From Acanthamoeba sp. SK_2022b (lineage: Eukaryota > Discosea > Longamoebia > Acanthamoebidae): 20,810 nt of DNA. The stretch lies in NCBI GenBank assembly GCA_027943245.1, contig JANDJZ010000782.1:1-20810 (forward strand), read 5' to 3'. The notes under the pieces are model-generated. The model had not been told where the DNA came from. It worked only from the letters and a program-made list of their open reading frames with translations, and did not search any database. This document shows, one piece after another, positions 9,536-16,894 of this stretch. How positions within the stretch are numbered: position 1 is the stretch's first letter; the number at the start of each line of letters is the position of its first letter. A program made the position numbers and the translations under genes.

Positions 9536-11173
9536 GTGAGCCAGGCGAGTCTGAGAGAGGTCGAGCGAGGTGATTGACGTGGGCAGGAACGACAGTCGCC
9601 AGTCGTTTGGATCACCGAGGTAAAAGGTGCGCGCGACTGACAACGATCTGAGATTCGACGGAAGGCTCCTGCCGAGTCGCAAGGGTGTATACGCCGTGCG
9701 CGTGTCGTGTAAGTCATGTCAGGCTAGAAGCGCAGGCGCTGGGATCAACAGCGTAAACGACTCACCAAAGGCCTTGCGGCGAGACCCAGCGCAGTTCGAC
9801 GTCTGCCGCGCAGAGCGTGTGCAGTCGTGGGAGGCACACGTCCATGTCCACACAACACCGCATCAACGTGCAGTTGGAGATATCGAGCTTTTCCAGCGTC
9901 GCTGGCATGCCTGCACCCGCACGCCGAATCGTTTAGTGAATCCCAGGAATGCTGTATCGCTAGCAGAGGAGAGCGCAAGACAGAGAGAGGAGGGACAGCT
10001 GCACCGTAGAAGTGGCCACTGCTCAGGAGCGCGCCGGTGAGACTGAGCTCACGCAGCGCTGGCGGCCAGAGAATTCTCTGCAGGCTCCCATCGCTCGCCG
10101 GACCTGTTACGCGTCCGCCGAGATCGAGATAGATGTCGCAGTCCAACGCGGTGAGACCATACCGCGCACGGTCATCAGTACTCGCAATGGGGAGAATGCA
10201 CGAGCATACCGAGTTGGGACTCAGTCAATGGCCCGGAGCAGTTGGAGAGGTCCAGAACTTCCACACTTGATGGGAGCCACTAACAACAACCAACAACCAA
10301 CAACCAACAAGGACAGTGCGCATTCAGTTCTTCACCCATATCACTGATGACTGTTGGTTGTTGTCTTTGTGGAAGAGGAGATGAGGGAGGGCTCACCCGG
10401 AGGTGCGAGGCCGACAGACCACTGATAGACGACATCTTGAGCTCGCGCAGACACGTCAGTCGACTCAACCACCGCAGTCCGCCTCCAGTCACCTTCGTGG
10501 CGCTAATGTCGAGCGTCGTGAGGCTCAGCGGCAGCCGCGCCAGTCCTGCCACCACCGCAACCAGCCCCCCAATACGGCGCGACGTGTGACCAATCATGAC
10601 CGACCTGTCTTCGCGCCACTACACGCTCCGCCCATTCTTAAAGGCTCGAGAACACTATCGCACGTACCGCGATTGGTGATGGAGGTATGGCTCACCGACA
10701 GGCACTCCAGCGTTTCCGGCAAGTGGACCATCAGCTGGTATGGTGTGTGTGGAAGCTGGATGAGAAAAGGGCACCACCACGCGACAACGGCGCTGAGAGG
10801 TACCGAGTCGGTGAAGGCGTCCCAGGCGGAGAGATCGAGCGACACGAGCGAGAGCCACGTCGATGTGAATTTGAGCACCTGCCTCATGCTCCCATGCCGT
10901 GTGACCAGCCCTGCACCCCCCCACCAAATTGCGCGAGTAATGGAGTAAACTCGAAAGGAGGGAAAGGGAGACAAGGTAGGAGGGGAAGATACCGAGAGGG
11001 GTGGAGGTGTGGTGGCACACTTTGGCAAGGGCGTGGGAGCGCAGGTACCAGCACGTGGCGCTGAGGCGAGTGAGGTCGCCCGTGCCCAGATAGCCGCACA
11101 CCATTGCCCACAGCTCGGCGGGCAGCCACTGCGCCACGTCCAGGCCTCCTCCCGCCACCTCCGTCATCACCAT
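8877..11173 (-). CDS. F-box leucine-rich-repeat protein
   Basis: Nine exons: 11173-11021, 10878-10664, 10604-10397, 10279-10210, 10103-10005, 9910-9766, 9668-9536, 9375-9247 and 9164-8877. All junction phases agree, giving 479 residues. The F-box lies at about 15-51 (WLPAELWAMVCGYLGTGDLT, then ATCWYLRSHALAK). LRR signs follow in each exon: LSLVSLDLSAWDAF, LPLSLTTLDISATKV, LTCLRELKMS, SSVEVLDLSNCSG, PALRELSLTGALL, ATLEKLDISNCTL, SNLRSLSVA, TSITSLDLSQTRL and PHLRWLNLNLAFG. The last exon ends in an Asp/Glu-rich tail (EDDDDDDHDD). F-box/LRR proteins usually recruit substrates to an SCF ubiquitin ligase; the substrate is unknown. Intron 7 (9376-9535) carries a TG microsatellite. A decayed copy lies just upstream at 11465-12160. 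Confidence 0.9.
9462..9532 (+). repeat. (TG)n microsatellite in LRR gene intron 7
   Basis: A pure TG run of about 35 units on the plus strand, starting a few bases after the exon 7 donor as read on minus. The equivalent place in the decayed LRR copy carries the TTTGTG hexamer array instead. Confidence 0.95.
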
Positions 11174-11485
11174 GTGCCACTCCTCGCCGTCCGACCAAAA
11201 AGAAACAAAGCGTCTCCTGTGTTTGGCCTCTTGTTTATCCTCCGGCGTTCTTAATAAAATACATCAGAGAAAAGTTTATTACATTCCTTGTTCATGGTTG
11301 CTCCCGGAAAACAGATGGTCAACCTGAACTTATGGGACACACTCCCAGTGGCAAGGAAGAGTGTCAACTCGGTGCCCAGCCGCCAGGGCCCACCAACCAC
11401 ACAAGGGCGTCATCGCCGTTGTCCCAACAATTAGACACGCGCGGCACGTTCACGAAACCTGTAGACATCGCGGACTGGTGCCGAC

Positions 11486-11534
11486 CGCTGCCCAAACCGC
11501 ATCTCCGCTCGCTCGACCTCACCGTGGCGTTCGG
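11486..11534 (+). other. Inverted segment inside the LRR copy
   Basis: On the plus strand this reads LPKPHLRSLDLTVAFG, matching LPKRLPHLRWLNLNLAFG, which the intact gene encodes on the minus strand at about 9325-9272. The bases on both sides (11464-11480 and 11558-11582) match the intact gene in the unflipped direction. So about 50 bp are inverted in place. Confidence 0.72.
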
Positions 11535-11683
11535 ACAGCTTTCCCACGGCTCCCACGCCTGTTGCGACTGGCGTGCGGGCACGTTCAAAATAGCCGTTAG
11601 TTGGTTGATTGGTTGTTGTGTGAGGAAGGTGAGCGAGTGGTCCAGGCGAACGAGCCAACAAAAGAGGCGATGTTGTGTGGTAT

Positions 11684-11818
11684 GTTTGTGTTTGTGTTAT
11701 GTTTGTGTTTGTGTTTGTGTTTGTGTTTGTGTTTGTGTTTGTGTTTGTGTTTGTGTTTGTGTTTGTGTTTGTGTTTGTGTTTGTGTTTGTGTTTGTGTTT
11801 GTGTTTGTGTTTGTGTTT
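11684..11818 (+). repeat. (TTTGTG)n hexamer array, about 20 units
   Basis: A nearly perfect TTTGTG array, with the regular part from 11701 to 11818 and an imperfect lead-in from 11684. It lies where exons 4-7 and their introns are deleted from the LRR copy, corresponding to the TG-bearing intron 7 of the intact gene. The flank CTTTTGTTGGCT is shared with the intact intron (minus strand). Confidence 0.97.
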
Positions 11819-12320
11819 CGTGGTGTATGTTGCCGTGCAACCTGGCACGTACTGAGTTGCGACTCGCGCAGACACGTCAGTCGACTCAACCATCGCAATC
11901 CGCCGCCAGTCACCTCCGTGGCGCTAATGTCGAGCTTCATGAGGCTCAGCGGCAGCCGCGCCAGTCCTGCCACCACCGCAACCAGCCCCCCCCCCCCAAT
12001 TCGGCGTGCCGTGTGGCTAATATAATAATGACAGACGTGCTCACCACACGATCCGCCACCTCCTGTCATCCCTGTTCGGTGCTTACCACGATTGGTGATG
12101 GAGGTGTGGCTCACCGACAGGCTCTCCAGCGTTTCCGGCAAGTGTGCCACCAGCTAGTTTGGTTTGGCGCCAACCATGGTCATCAGAATGCGGTCAGATA
12201 TATGGCCGTAACAACGATTACGAGTGGTGCACGTCAGCATGACAAGGAATATACATAATCGGAAACAACAGAGAAGATAAATCACTTCTTCTCTCTCGCT
12301 CTCTTGTACAGATCGCAACA

Positions 12321-12331
12321 GGTTATGGGCC
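12321..12331 (+). other. Probable copia-type primer-binding site
   Basis: GGTTATGGGCC follows directly after CGCAACA (an LTR-like end at 12320). Its reverse complement GGCCCATAACC equals part of the anticodon stem-loop of eukaryotic initiator tRNA-Met. Drosophila copia is known to prime from such a half-tRNA. It stands just ahead of the gag remnants, on the right strand. The start of the 5' LTR is not clear; it would lie between the LRR copy (end 12160) and 12320. Confidence 0.6.
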
Positions 12332-12584
12332 ATGATAAAGATCGGCTTACAAAAGATGAAACGTGGTTTGTGTTGTCCTCAAGAACGCAGACGGAACTGA
12401 TGTATGCAGTCCAAACTCAGTAAGGAGAAAGGAGTCGGGGCAATCATTAGTGGTTGTATACCAAAGGCTAAGGATTCCAAATCTACTCACCAAGACATGG
12501 TAGTGGAAGCAGATGATGAGGCAGTAATCCTGCTTGGTAAGGGGAAGTCCAAGCCACAGTTGAAAAAAGGACTGAATGGAGACT

Positions 12585-12713
12585 TGTTAACAACTGTTCA
12601 GGAAAATGAGACACTGCCCTTCTCATAATGTCTACAGTTTTCAACAGTCAAATCTGCAGTCTTGCAGCTGTAGACGTTAGAGTCACTGTCTGTTTTTCCT
12701 GAACAGTTTAACA
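12585..12713. repeat. Long foldback with arms of about 46-53 nt
   Basis: Arm 12585-12637 and arm 12668-12713 pair as TGTTAAcaACTGTTCAGGAAAA...GTCTACAG against its reverse complement, with a few mismatches and a 7-nt length difference. The loop is about 30 nt. It lies within the copia relic, just after the first gag remnant. Confidence 0.85.
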
Positions 12714-13550
12714 GCTGAAACTGTGAAAGCTCAGTGAGAACAAAAGAGATCAAACAATGGGAAGACCTAATAGACATGGGTTATGGTATACTCATTGGTT
12801 CTATTTGCTTGCACCAATGATCTCTTGTTGAAAAAGAGAGAGATCCCATGACAATATACTGAATGATACTGGATCACTACCAGTCACACTCAAGTGGTCA
12901 GGTACACCTACTCCACCTGAAGCTCATGACAACTAATATGGAAGAGGAACAACAAAAGGAGGCAATTACAGAGTCTCTACATCTGTCACTTATTCTTTTT
13001 AGTTTACCACCTTCATGGGAAGGTGTGAAGTCAGCAATCAAGATAAGATGACACTGGAGAAGAAAATCGAACTTACAAATGAGAGGACGTACTTGACAGA
13101 GGAGGTGGGTCTGAAAAAGCAAGACGACCAGATGCGAATGGCACCCATGTTTCAGCCCTGTATGCATCTTCCTTATATGGTGGGGGAAAATGCTACCAAT
13201 GTCTCAGACATGGACATCTTGCATGGAAGTGAAGTTAAGGGTAACGCTCATGTAGCTGTTGCAGAGAGGTAGAACTTTGCATTCATGGTTACTGATACAC
13301 CAACAAGTACTGGCAACGAGCATGGAAATATGACTCAGCAAAAATTCCTATGGGACTCCAGGTGCGCAAATACTTGGACAATCAAGATAGTTCACAGTTA
13401 TATGATATACATTGCCTTCCCCTCCCCAAGTAATATACTGGTTGGGAATAAATAGCACCTGCAAGTGCGTGGAAAGGGGACACTATGGGTGACTGTGGAC
13501 CTAGGTAATGGTGGAAGCTCTATGTCAATGTGGATGCATACTCCTTCTCA

Positions 13551-13649
13551 AACATCAATGTGCTTGAGACCATGGTCACTTATTTTGTCATGAGAAGCAC
13601 TGTTTGCCACAGCCCTGGCACTCTGACTATTGCAGTAGATCATTGTAAG
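13551..13649 (-). pseudogene. Copia RNase H remnant, inverted block
   Basis: The minus strand reads LTMIYCNSQSARAVANSASH, then DKISDHGLKHIDV. This is the copia RNase H motif (DNQSA-x-x-x-A-x-N-x-x-xH-x-x-x-KHID). It is on the strand opposite to the rest of the element. The next part of the same domain is on plus at 13684-13758. Confidence 0.75.
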
Positions 13650-13800
13650 AGATTCATGCAAGGTCCACTTCACACGTGATACAGGCATCAAGAAAACCAT
13701 CAAGCTCACTTTCTGCCCTACCATGGACATGCTTACAGACTACCTGATGAAGGCACTCCGGCACCCTGCGTAGAGTACCTCAAGAACTGAAGTTGGAATT

Positions 13801-14531
13801 ACTAAATCACTGCAAAAGGATGATAACAACTTTATGGCCTCCTTGCACATCACTTGGCTCTGAAAGGAGTACACCTACTGTGGCAACTTTCAAAACCACT
13901 TAAAAACTTCTGATTCTGACTGCCTGCCAAAAGTTTGACAGGTCTCTGTTCTACCACCAAGGGAGCTGCCTGGCAAGGAGAAACAGCACAAACATTGGGT
14001 GAGCAAAGTGCATGCTGTTGCGGAGGACAGTACAAGGGCCATAGGTCTTGGGGAGTCTCAGCCTGGCTCATGTTGTCAGTTTTCCTGAATGGGATTGCTC
14101 ATCTGATTCTGCACTTGACCTTGCCGGCCTGCCTTCCAACATTGGGCATCCAATCTGCACTCAAATCATCATCTGACTACAGCCCAACAAATAGGTATAT
14201 ATCTAAGGGAACTTCACCCTTAGGTCATTGTTGTCGTTATTCAAAGGAAAAAGGACAACTTGTAGCACTTTAGGACTTGTTCCCAATAAGCTCTTTTCCA
14301 CAGACCTGTGGAGGTCAGTTGTTGTGATTTCAGTAGTGATGTACTCATGCAGAGTTATTGATCATGTAAAACCAAGACAAGACATTTGCAACCTGACTTG
14401 ATATCTTTTTGATTCAAACACTTAAATCAGCCTACTGCAAAATAGCCACCCAATATCAAGGAATGGGAGGGGCAGACTAGGATTTGTGGCTGTACTCACA
14501 AACAGCAGTGACGCACAATGCAATGTCTGTC
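13801..14531. other. Unassigned AT-moderate region
   Basis: About 730 bp between the copia RNase H end and the 5S-like locus. An open frame of 112 codons (13935-14273, plus, GTG/ATG starts) has no family pattern that I recognise. It may be the decayed 3' end of the copia element or later insertions. No LTR copy of the 12161-12320 sequence is seen here. Confidence 0.4.
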
Positions 14532-14551
14532 AGATGGCCCTACTGTGCAGA
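14532..14551 (+). pseudogene. Duplicated 5' fragment of the 5S-like sequence
   Basis: AGATGGCCCTACTGTGCAGA resembles the first 22 nt of Acanthamoeba 5S rRNA with a 2-nt gap, and repeats the start of the locus at 14570 (TGG-C/T-CCTACTGTGC in both). It lies 38 bp upstream, same strand. Confidence 0.5.
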
Positions 14552-14569
14552 CGATGGTCAATGCATGTT

Positions 14570-14691
14570 GAATATGGTCCTACTGTGCTGCCTGCTCGAA
14601 TCAGATCTCTGATTCGCAGCAAAGTTAAGCTGCGCCAGGCGGTGTTAGTACTGGGGTGGGCGACCACCCGGGAATCCACCGTGCTGTATCC
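14570..14691 (+). rRNA. 5S rRNA-like gene or pseudogene
   Basis: From 14625 the sequence AAGTTAAGCTGCGCCAGGCG and the following 47 nt, through GGGGTGGGCGACCACCCGGG, match Acanthamoeba castellanii 5S rRNA as I remember it, almost base for base. This holds the internal A-box and C-box of the polymerase III promoter. The first 21 nt also match with several changes, mostly C to T, and can still pair with the 3' end using wobble pairs. Positions 14591-14618 do not match and contain the hairpin GAATCAGATCTCTGATTC; the locus is about 3-4 nt longer than normal. No T-run follows the 3' end at once; the nearest TTTT is at about 14708. It is therefore probably a pseudogene or a 5S-derived retroposon, but a divergent active variant is possible. 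Confidence 0.75.
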
Positions 14692-14923
14692 ATTTGATGA
14701 TATCTTGTTTTGTTGCTCACTGTCTCTTGCATCATACACCTTCAATTGACAGCTCATTTGTGTTGAGATAGGCGCATGCTTCCCCTGATCTGCTTACTTG
14801 AATCCTGTTCTTCTACATTCACCATTAACCTCTTCATCGTTGCTCTGTATCTCTGGTGTTGTTTGTTAGAGCCTCTCCCTTCGATGCGCGCTGACGATGA
14901 CGAGGGGCAATCATTTGTGTTTA
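14692..14923. other. Spacer between 5S-like locus and acetyltransferase 3' end
   Basis: About 230 bp with no recognised gene. It should include the 3' UTR of the minus-strand acetyltransferase. No clear AATAAA is seen on minus close to the stop. Confidence 0.4.
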
Positions 14924-16444
14924 TCATAAGCGATCGCCAGAGACGAGGATGGCTAGCACGGACTCGAACTCGCCGGCGAAGCCTCGAACGGCAGGCTCCT
15001 CGAGGGTGGCGTCCTGCCAGGCCACCGTCATGCGCAGCCCTCCCTCGTCACAGCCCGCTACGCTGCAGAGTAGCGCCTCGCCGTTGACGTGCACGCTCTG
15101 GCCAAAGGTGACCGCCGCCACGCGCCACGCGCCGCTGTAGCCGTCGCCGTTGTCGCCGTCGGCTTCCCACAGGCCGAGGTCGCTAAGCTCGAACGAGCCC
15201 GCGCGGCGGAGGGTCGACTCGTTCTTGTCGCCCTTGGTGCGCCACAGCCGCTCCCACGCCGCCGGCCAGTCGCCCACGTAGGCCAGGAGCCCTGACAGGG
15301 CCGCGCCCTCGCGCAGGCTGGCCGACAGGTGGCGACCGTAGGCCGCGCAGCTGGACCAGAACTCGTCGTCGTGGCCGACCGCGTGGACCGCGTCGGCCAG
15401 CGGCAGCCAGGTCTCCACGCTGCCGATGAAGTTGCCCACCTCGTCGGTGTCGACGGGCGGCACGCAGAAGCGGCGCGCGGACATCGGCGTGACGGCCTTG
15501 AGCGCCGTCGTGGCGGGCACCGAGAAAGCCGTGCGCAGGGCACGCGCGCAGGCCGTGAACAGGATCGCGTGCAGGCTCACGCCACGTTGCTTGCCCTCCG
15601 CACGCAGCGCAGCGGACACCTCGGGCGACACGCAGGCCAGCGTGACGCGCGTGCGATGCGTGGCGTCGGCCGGCGGCGGGGCCTGGCCGGCCCAGTAGGG
15701 CGGCGGCTTCTCGTTGGCCATGATCTTGGCCAGCGTCGACTCGGAGGGCATGGGCGGCTGCCGCTGGTCGTAGGGCGGCGGCAGAGCCGAGCTTGTTGCG
15801 GCAAAGTCGAACGGCGCGATGGACTCGACGACGTCGCTGCCATCGTGCGCGGCGGACAGGTGCTGGACGAGGCCGCGAAGGAGGCGCTTGCCGCTGAGGC
15901 CGTCGGCGAGGACGTGGTCCCACACCCAGCACAGACAGCACTCGTCGGGTCGATCGGGGTGCCACAGCACGCGCACACGCCAGAGCGGCAGGAGGCGCTG
16001 GTCTGCGTTCTCTCCGCGGCCGCCGGCCACGTCGAAGTCCTGCTGTAGCTCGGCCTCCACCGCCCGCGCCAGCTCGTTGGCGTCCCAGTGGGCCGACTTC
16101 AGGTCACACGTAACCACCCGGTCGACGGGAAAGGCGTGGGCGAGGCCCGCGAAACACGGAGCTTCGGATGCCACATCATCACCGATGGCGCTGCCCGCCA
16201 CCACGACTGACAGCTGTGGGTACTGGGCGCAGAGGCCGGCCAAGGCCCGTCCCAGACAGTCGTGCCAGTAGGCGGCGTGGTCCGGGTGGGTAGTGGTAGA
16301 AGTGGGGAGGCCGCGGAGCGTCGCCGCAACCATGACCGGGCCAGCAGACTGGCGGAGGTGCTTGGACAGCTGATATCGTTCCATGTGCCCCAATGGCCGC
16401 AGCGGCCGCACCAGGCGATACCTCTCCACAACACCCTCCTGCAT
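14924..16444 (-). CDS. Alcohol acetyltransferase-like acyltransferase (HxxxDG family)
   Basis: A single open frame of 506 codons, no introns, unlike all other genes here. The start at 16444 is the first ATG of the frame; an upstream extension to 16471 would need TTG. The N-terminal region LRPLGHMERYQLSKHLRQSA resembles the start of the yeast Atf-type alcohol O-acetyltransferase family. The catalytic motif HVLADG (177-182, within CWVWDHVLADGLSGKRLL) fits the HxxxDG motif of the BAHD/condensation/acetyltransferase superfamily, where the His acts as base for acyl transfer from CoA to an alcohol or amine. A second-half domain includes GVSLHAILFTACARALRTA, and the C-terminus has VHVNGEALLCSVAG and LRMTVAWQDATL. 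The substrate is unknown. GC content is high and the frame intact, so it is probably active. A broken copy of its C-terminus lies at 4740-5006. The lack of introns could reflect transfer from bacteria or retroposition; neither is shown. Confidence 0.82.
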   Translation of the reverse strand: MQEGVVERYRLVRPLRPLGHMERYQLSKHLRQSAGPVMVAATLRGLPTSTTTHPDHAAYWHDCLGRALAGLCAQYPQLSVVVAGSAIGDDVASEAPCFAGLAHAFPVDRVVTCDLKSAHWDANELARAVEAELQQDFDVAGGRGENADQRLLPLWRVRVLWHPDRPDECCLCWVWDHVLADGLSGKRLLRGLVQHLSAAHDGSDVVESIAPFDFAATSSALPPPYDQRQPPMPSESTLAKIMANEKPPPYWAGQAPPPADATHRTRVTLACVSPEVSAALRAEGKQRGVSLHAILFTACARALRTAFSVPATTALKAVTPMSARRFCVPPVDTDEVGNFIGSVETWLPLADAVHAVGHDDEFWSSCAAYGRHLSASLREGAALSGLLAYVGDWPAAWERLWRTKGDKNESTLRRAGSFELSDLGLWEADGDNGDGYSGAWRVAAVTFGQSVHVNGEALLCSVAGCDEGGLRMTVAWQDATLEEPAVRGFAGEFESVLAILVSGDRL

Positions 16445-16471
16445 GTCGACGTGGCGGCCACACAAAAACAA

Positions 16472-16894
16472 AGATGAATTTTAAGAGGTGTTTTTTCTCA
16501 TTTCCCTTGTGTGCCACGACGACAGTCGACACGAACTTAAGGCCCGCCTTAATAGCTCGAATTGATTGGTCATTGGTTGCTGCATTGTTTCAGAGTATGT
16601 CCCATCACCAACAAAAAAAATGCTTTACAAGCAGCATATGCAGGAACACCTCCTGCTTGTGGCACAGGAATGCATCTAGGCTTATCACTACTGCCAAAGC
16701 TTTGAAAGCTTCATGTAGACATCTCAGATGGCACCAATGCTCTCCTGCTCTTCCGTGTTCCTACTCCAGTTAAAATCAGCAAAACACTCTGAACACGGAT
16801 TCTTTTTCTTTTTCTTCTCCTGGGGCCCAAATCTACCGTCAGGAAAACGTGAGGAAATAGCCACAGGCTTCCTTCGCCCTGTGTCTGACCACGA
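16472..16894. other. Divergent spacer upstream of acetyltransferase and PIG-C
   Basis: About 420 bp between two starts on opposite strands, more AT-rich than the genes, with A-runs (16612-16620) and a CT/T-rich patch (16800-16825). An AAAGCTTTGAAAGCTT double palindrome is at 16697-16712. No core promoter motif can be called with confidence. Upstream exons of the PIG-C gene could lie here. Confidence 0.4.

Larger units (their letters stand above)
11465..12160 (-). pseudogene. Collapsed copy of the F-box/LRR gene
   Basis: Two parts closely match the intact gene on the same strand: 12091-12160 matches the end of exon 2 (LPETLESLSVSHTSITNRG), and about 11863-12012 matches exon 3 (ARLPLSLMKLDISATEVTGG, then GLRWLSRLTCLRE). 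Exons 4-7 are missing; the hexamer array lies in the gap. Then 11465-11583 matches exon 8 and its acceptor region, but its core (11486-11534) is flipped. The F-box exon and the last exon are not seen. A C-run (11990-11997) also shifts the frame in the exon 3 copy. It cannot make the full protein. Confidence 0.85.
12161..13800 (+). mobile_element. Degenerate Ty1/copia retrotransposon (gag, zinc knuckle, RNase H end)
   Basis: In order: LTR-like end and primer site (12320/12321), a possible gag start (12404-12628), a UBN2-type gag segment ending LFSLPPSWEGVKSAI (12863-13051), a CCHC knuckle CYQCLRHGHLAWK at 13191-13229 whose last Cys codon position is TGA, a weak protease-like patch (FLWDSRCANTW, about 13350), then RNase H parts at 13551-13649 (minus) and 13684-13758 (plus, TIKLTFCPTMDMLTDYLMKA). 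Integrase and reverse transcriptase are deleted. It differs in sequence from the copia relic at 6-8 kb, so this is a second lineage or an older copy. Confidence 0.75.

Noticed and set aside
11104..12258. 384-codon plus open frame including the VCVCVC run
   Set aside because: It is antisense to the LRR copy and passes through the TTTGTG array; the real similarity is on minus, apart from the 49-bp flipped block.
15183..15965. 260-codon open frames in other phases over the acetyltransferase
   Set aside because: Shadow frames of a GC-rich gene; only the 14924-16444 frame shows family motifs.
14924..16444. Nonribosomal peptide synthetase condensation domain
   Set aside because: The HxxxDG motif is shared, but the short stand-alone length and the Atf-like N-terminus fit a single acetyltransferase, and no adenylation or carrier domain is near.
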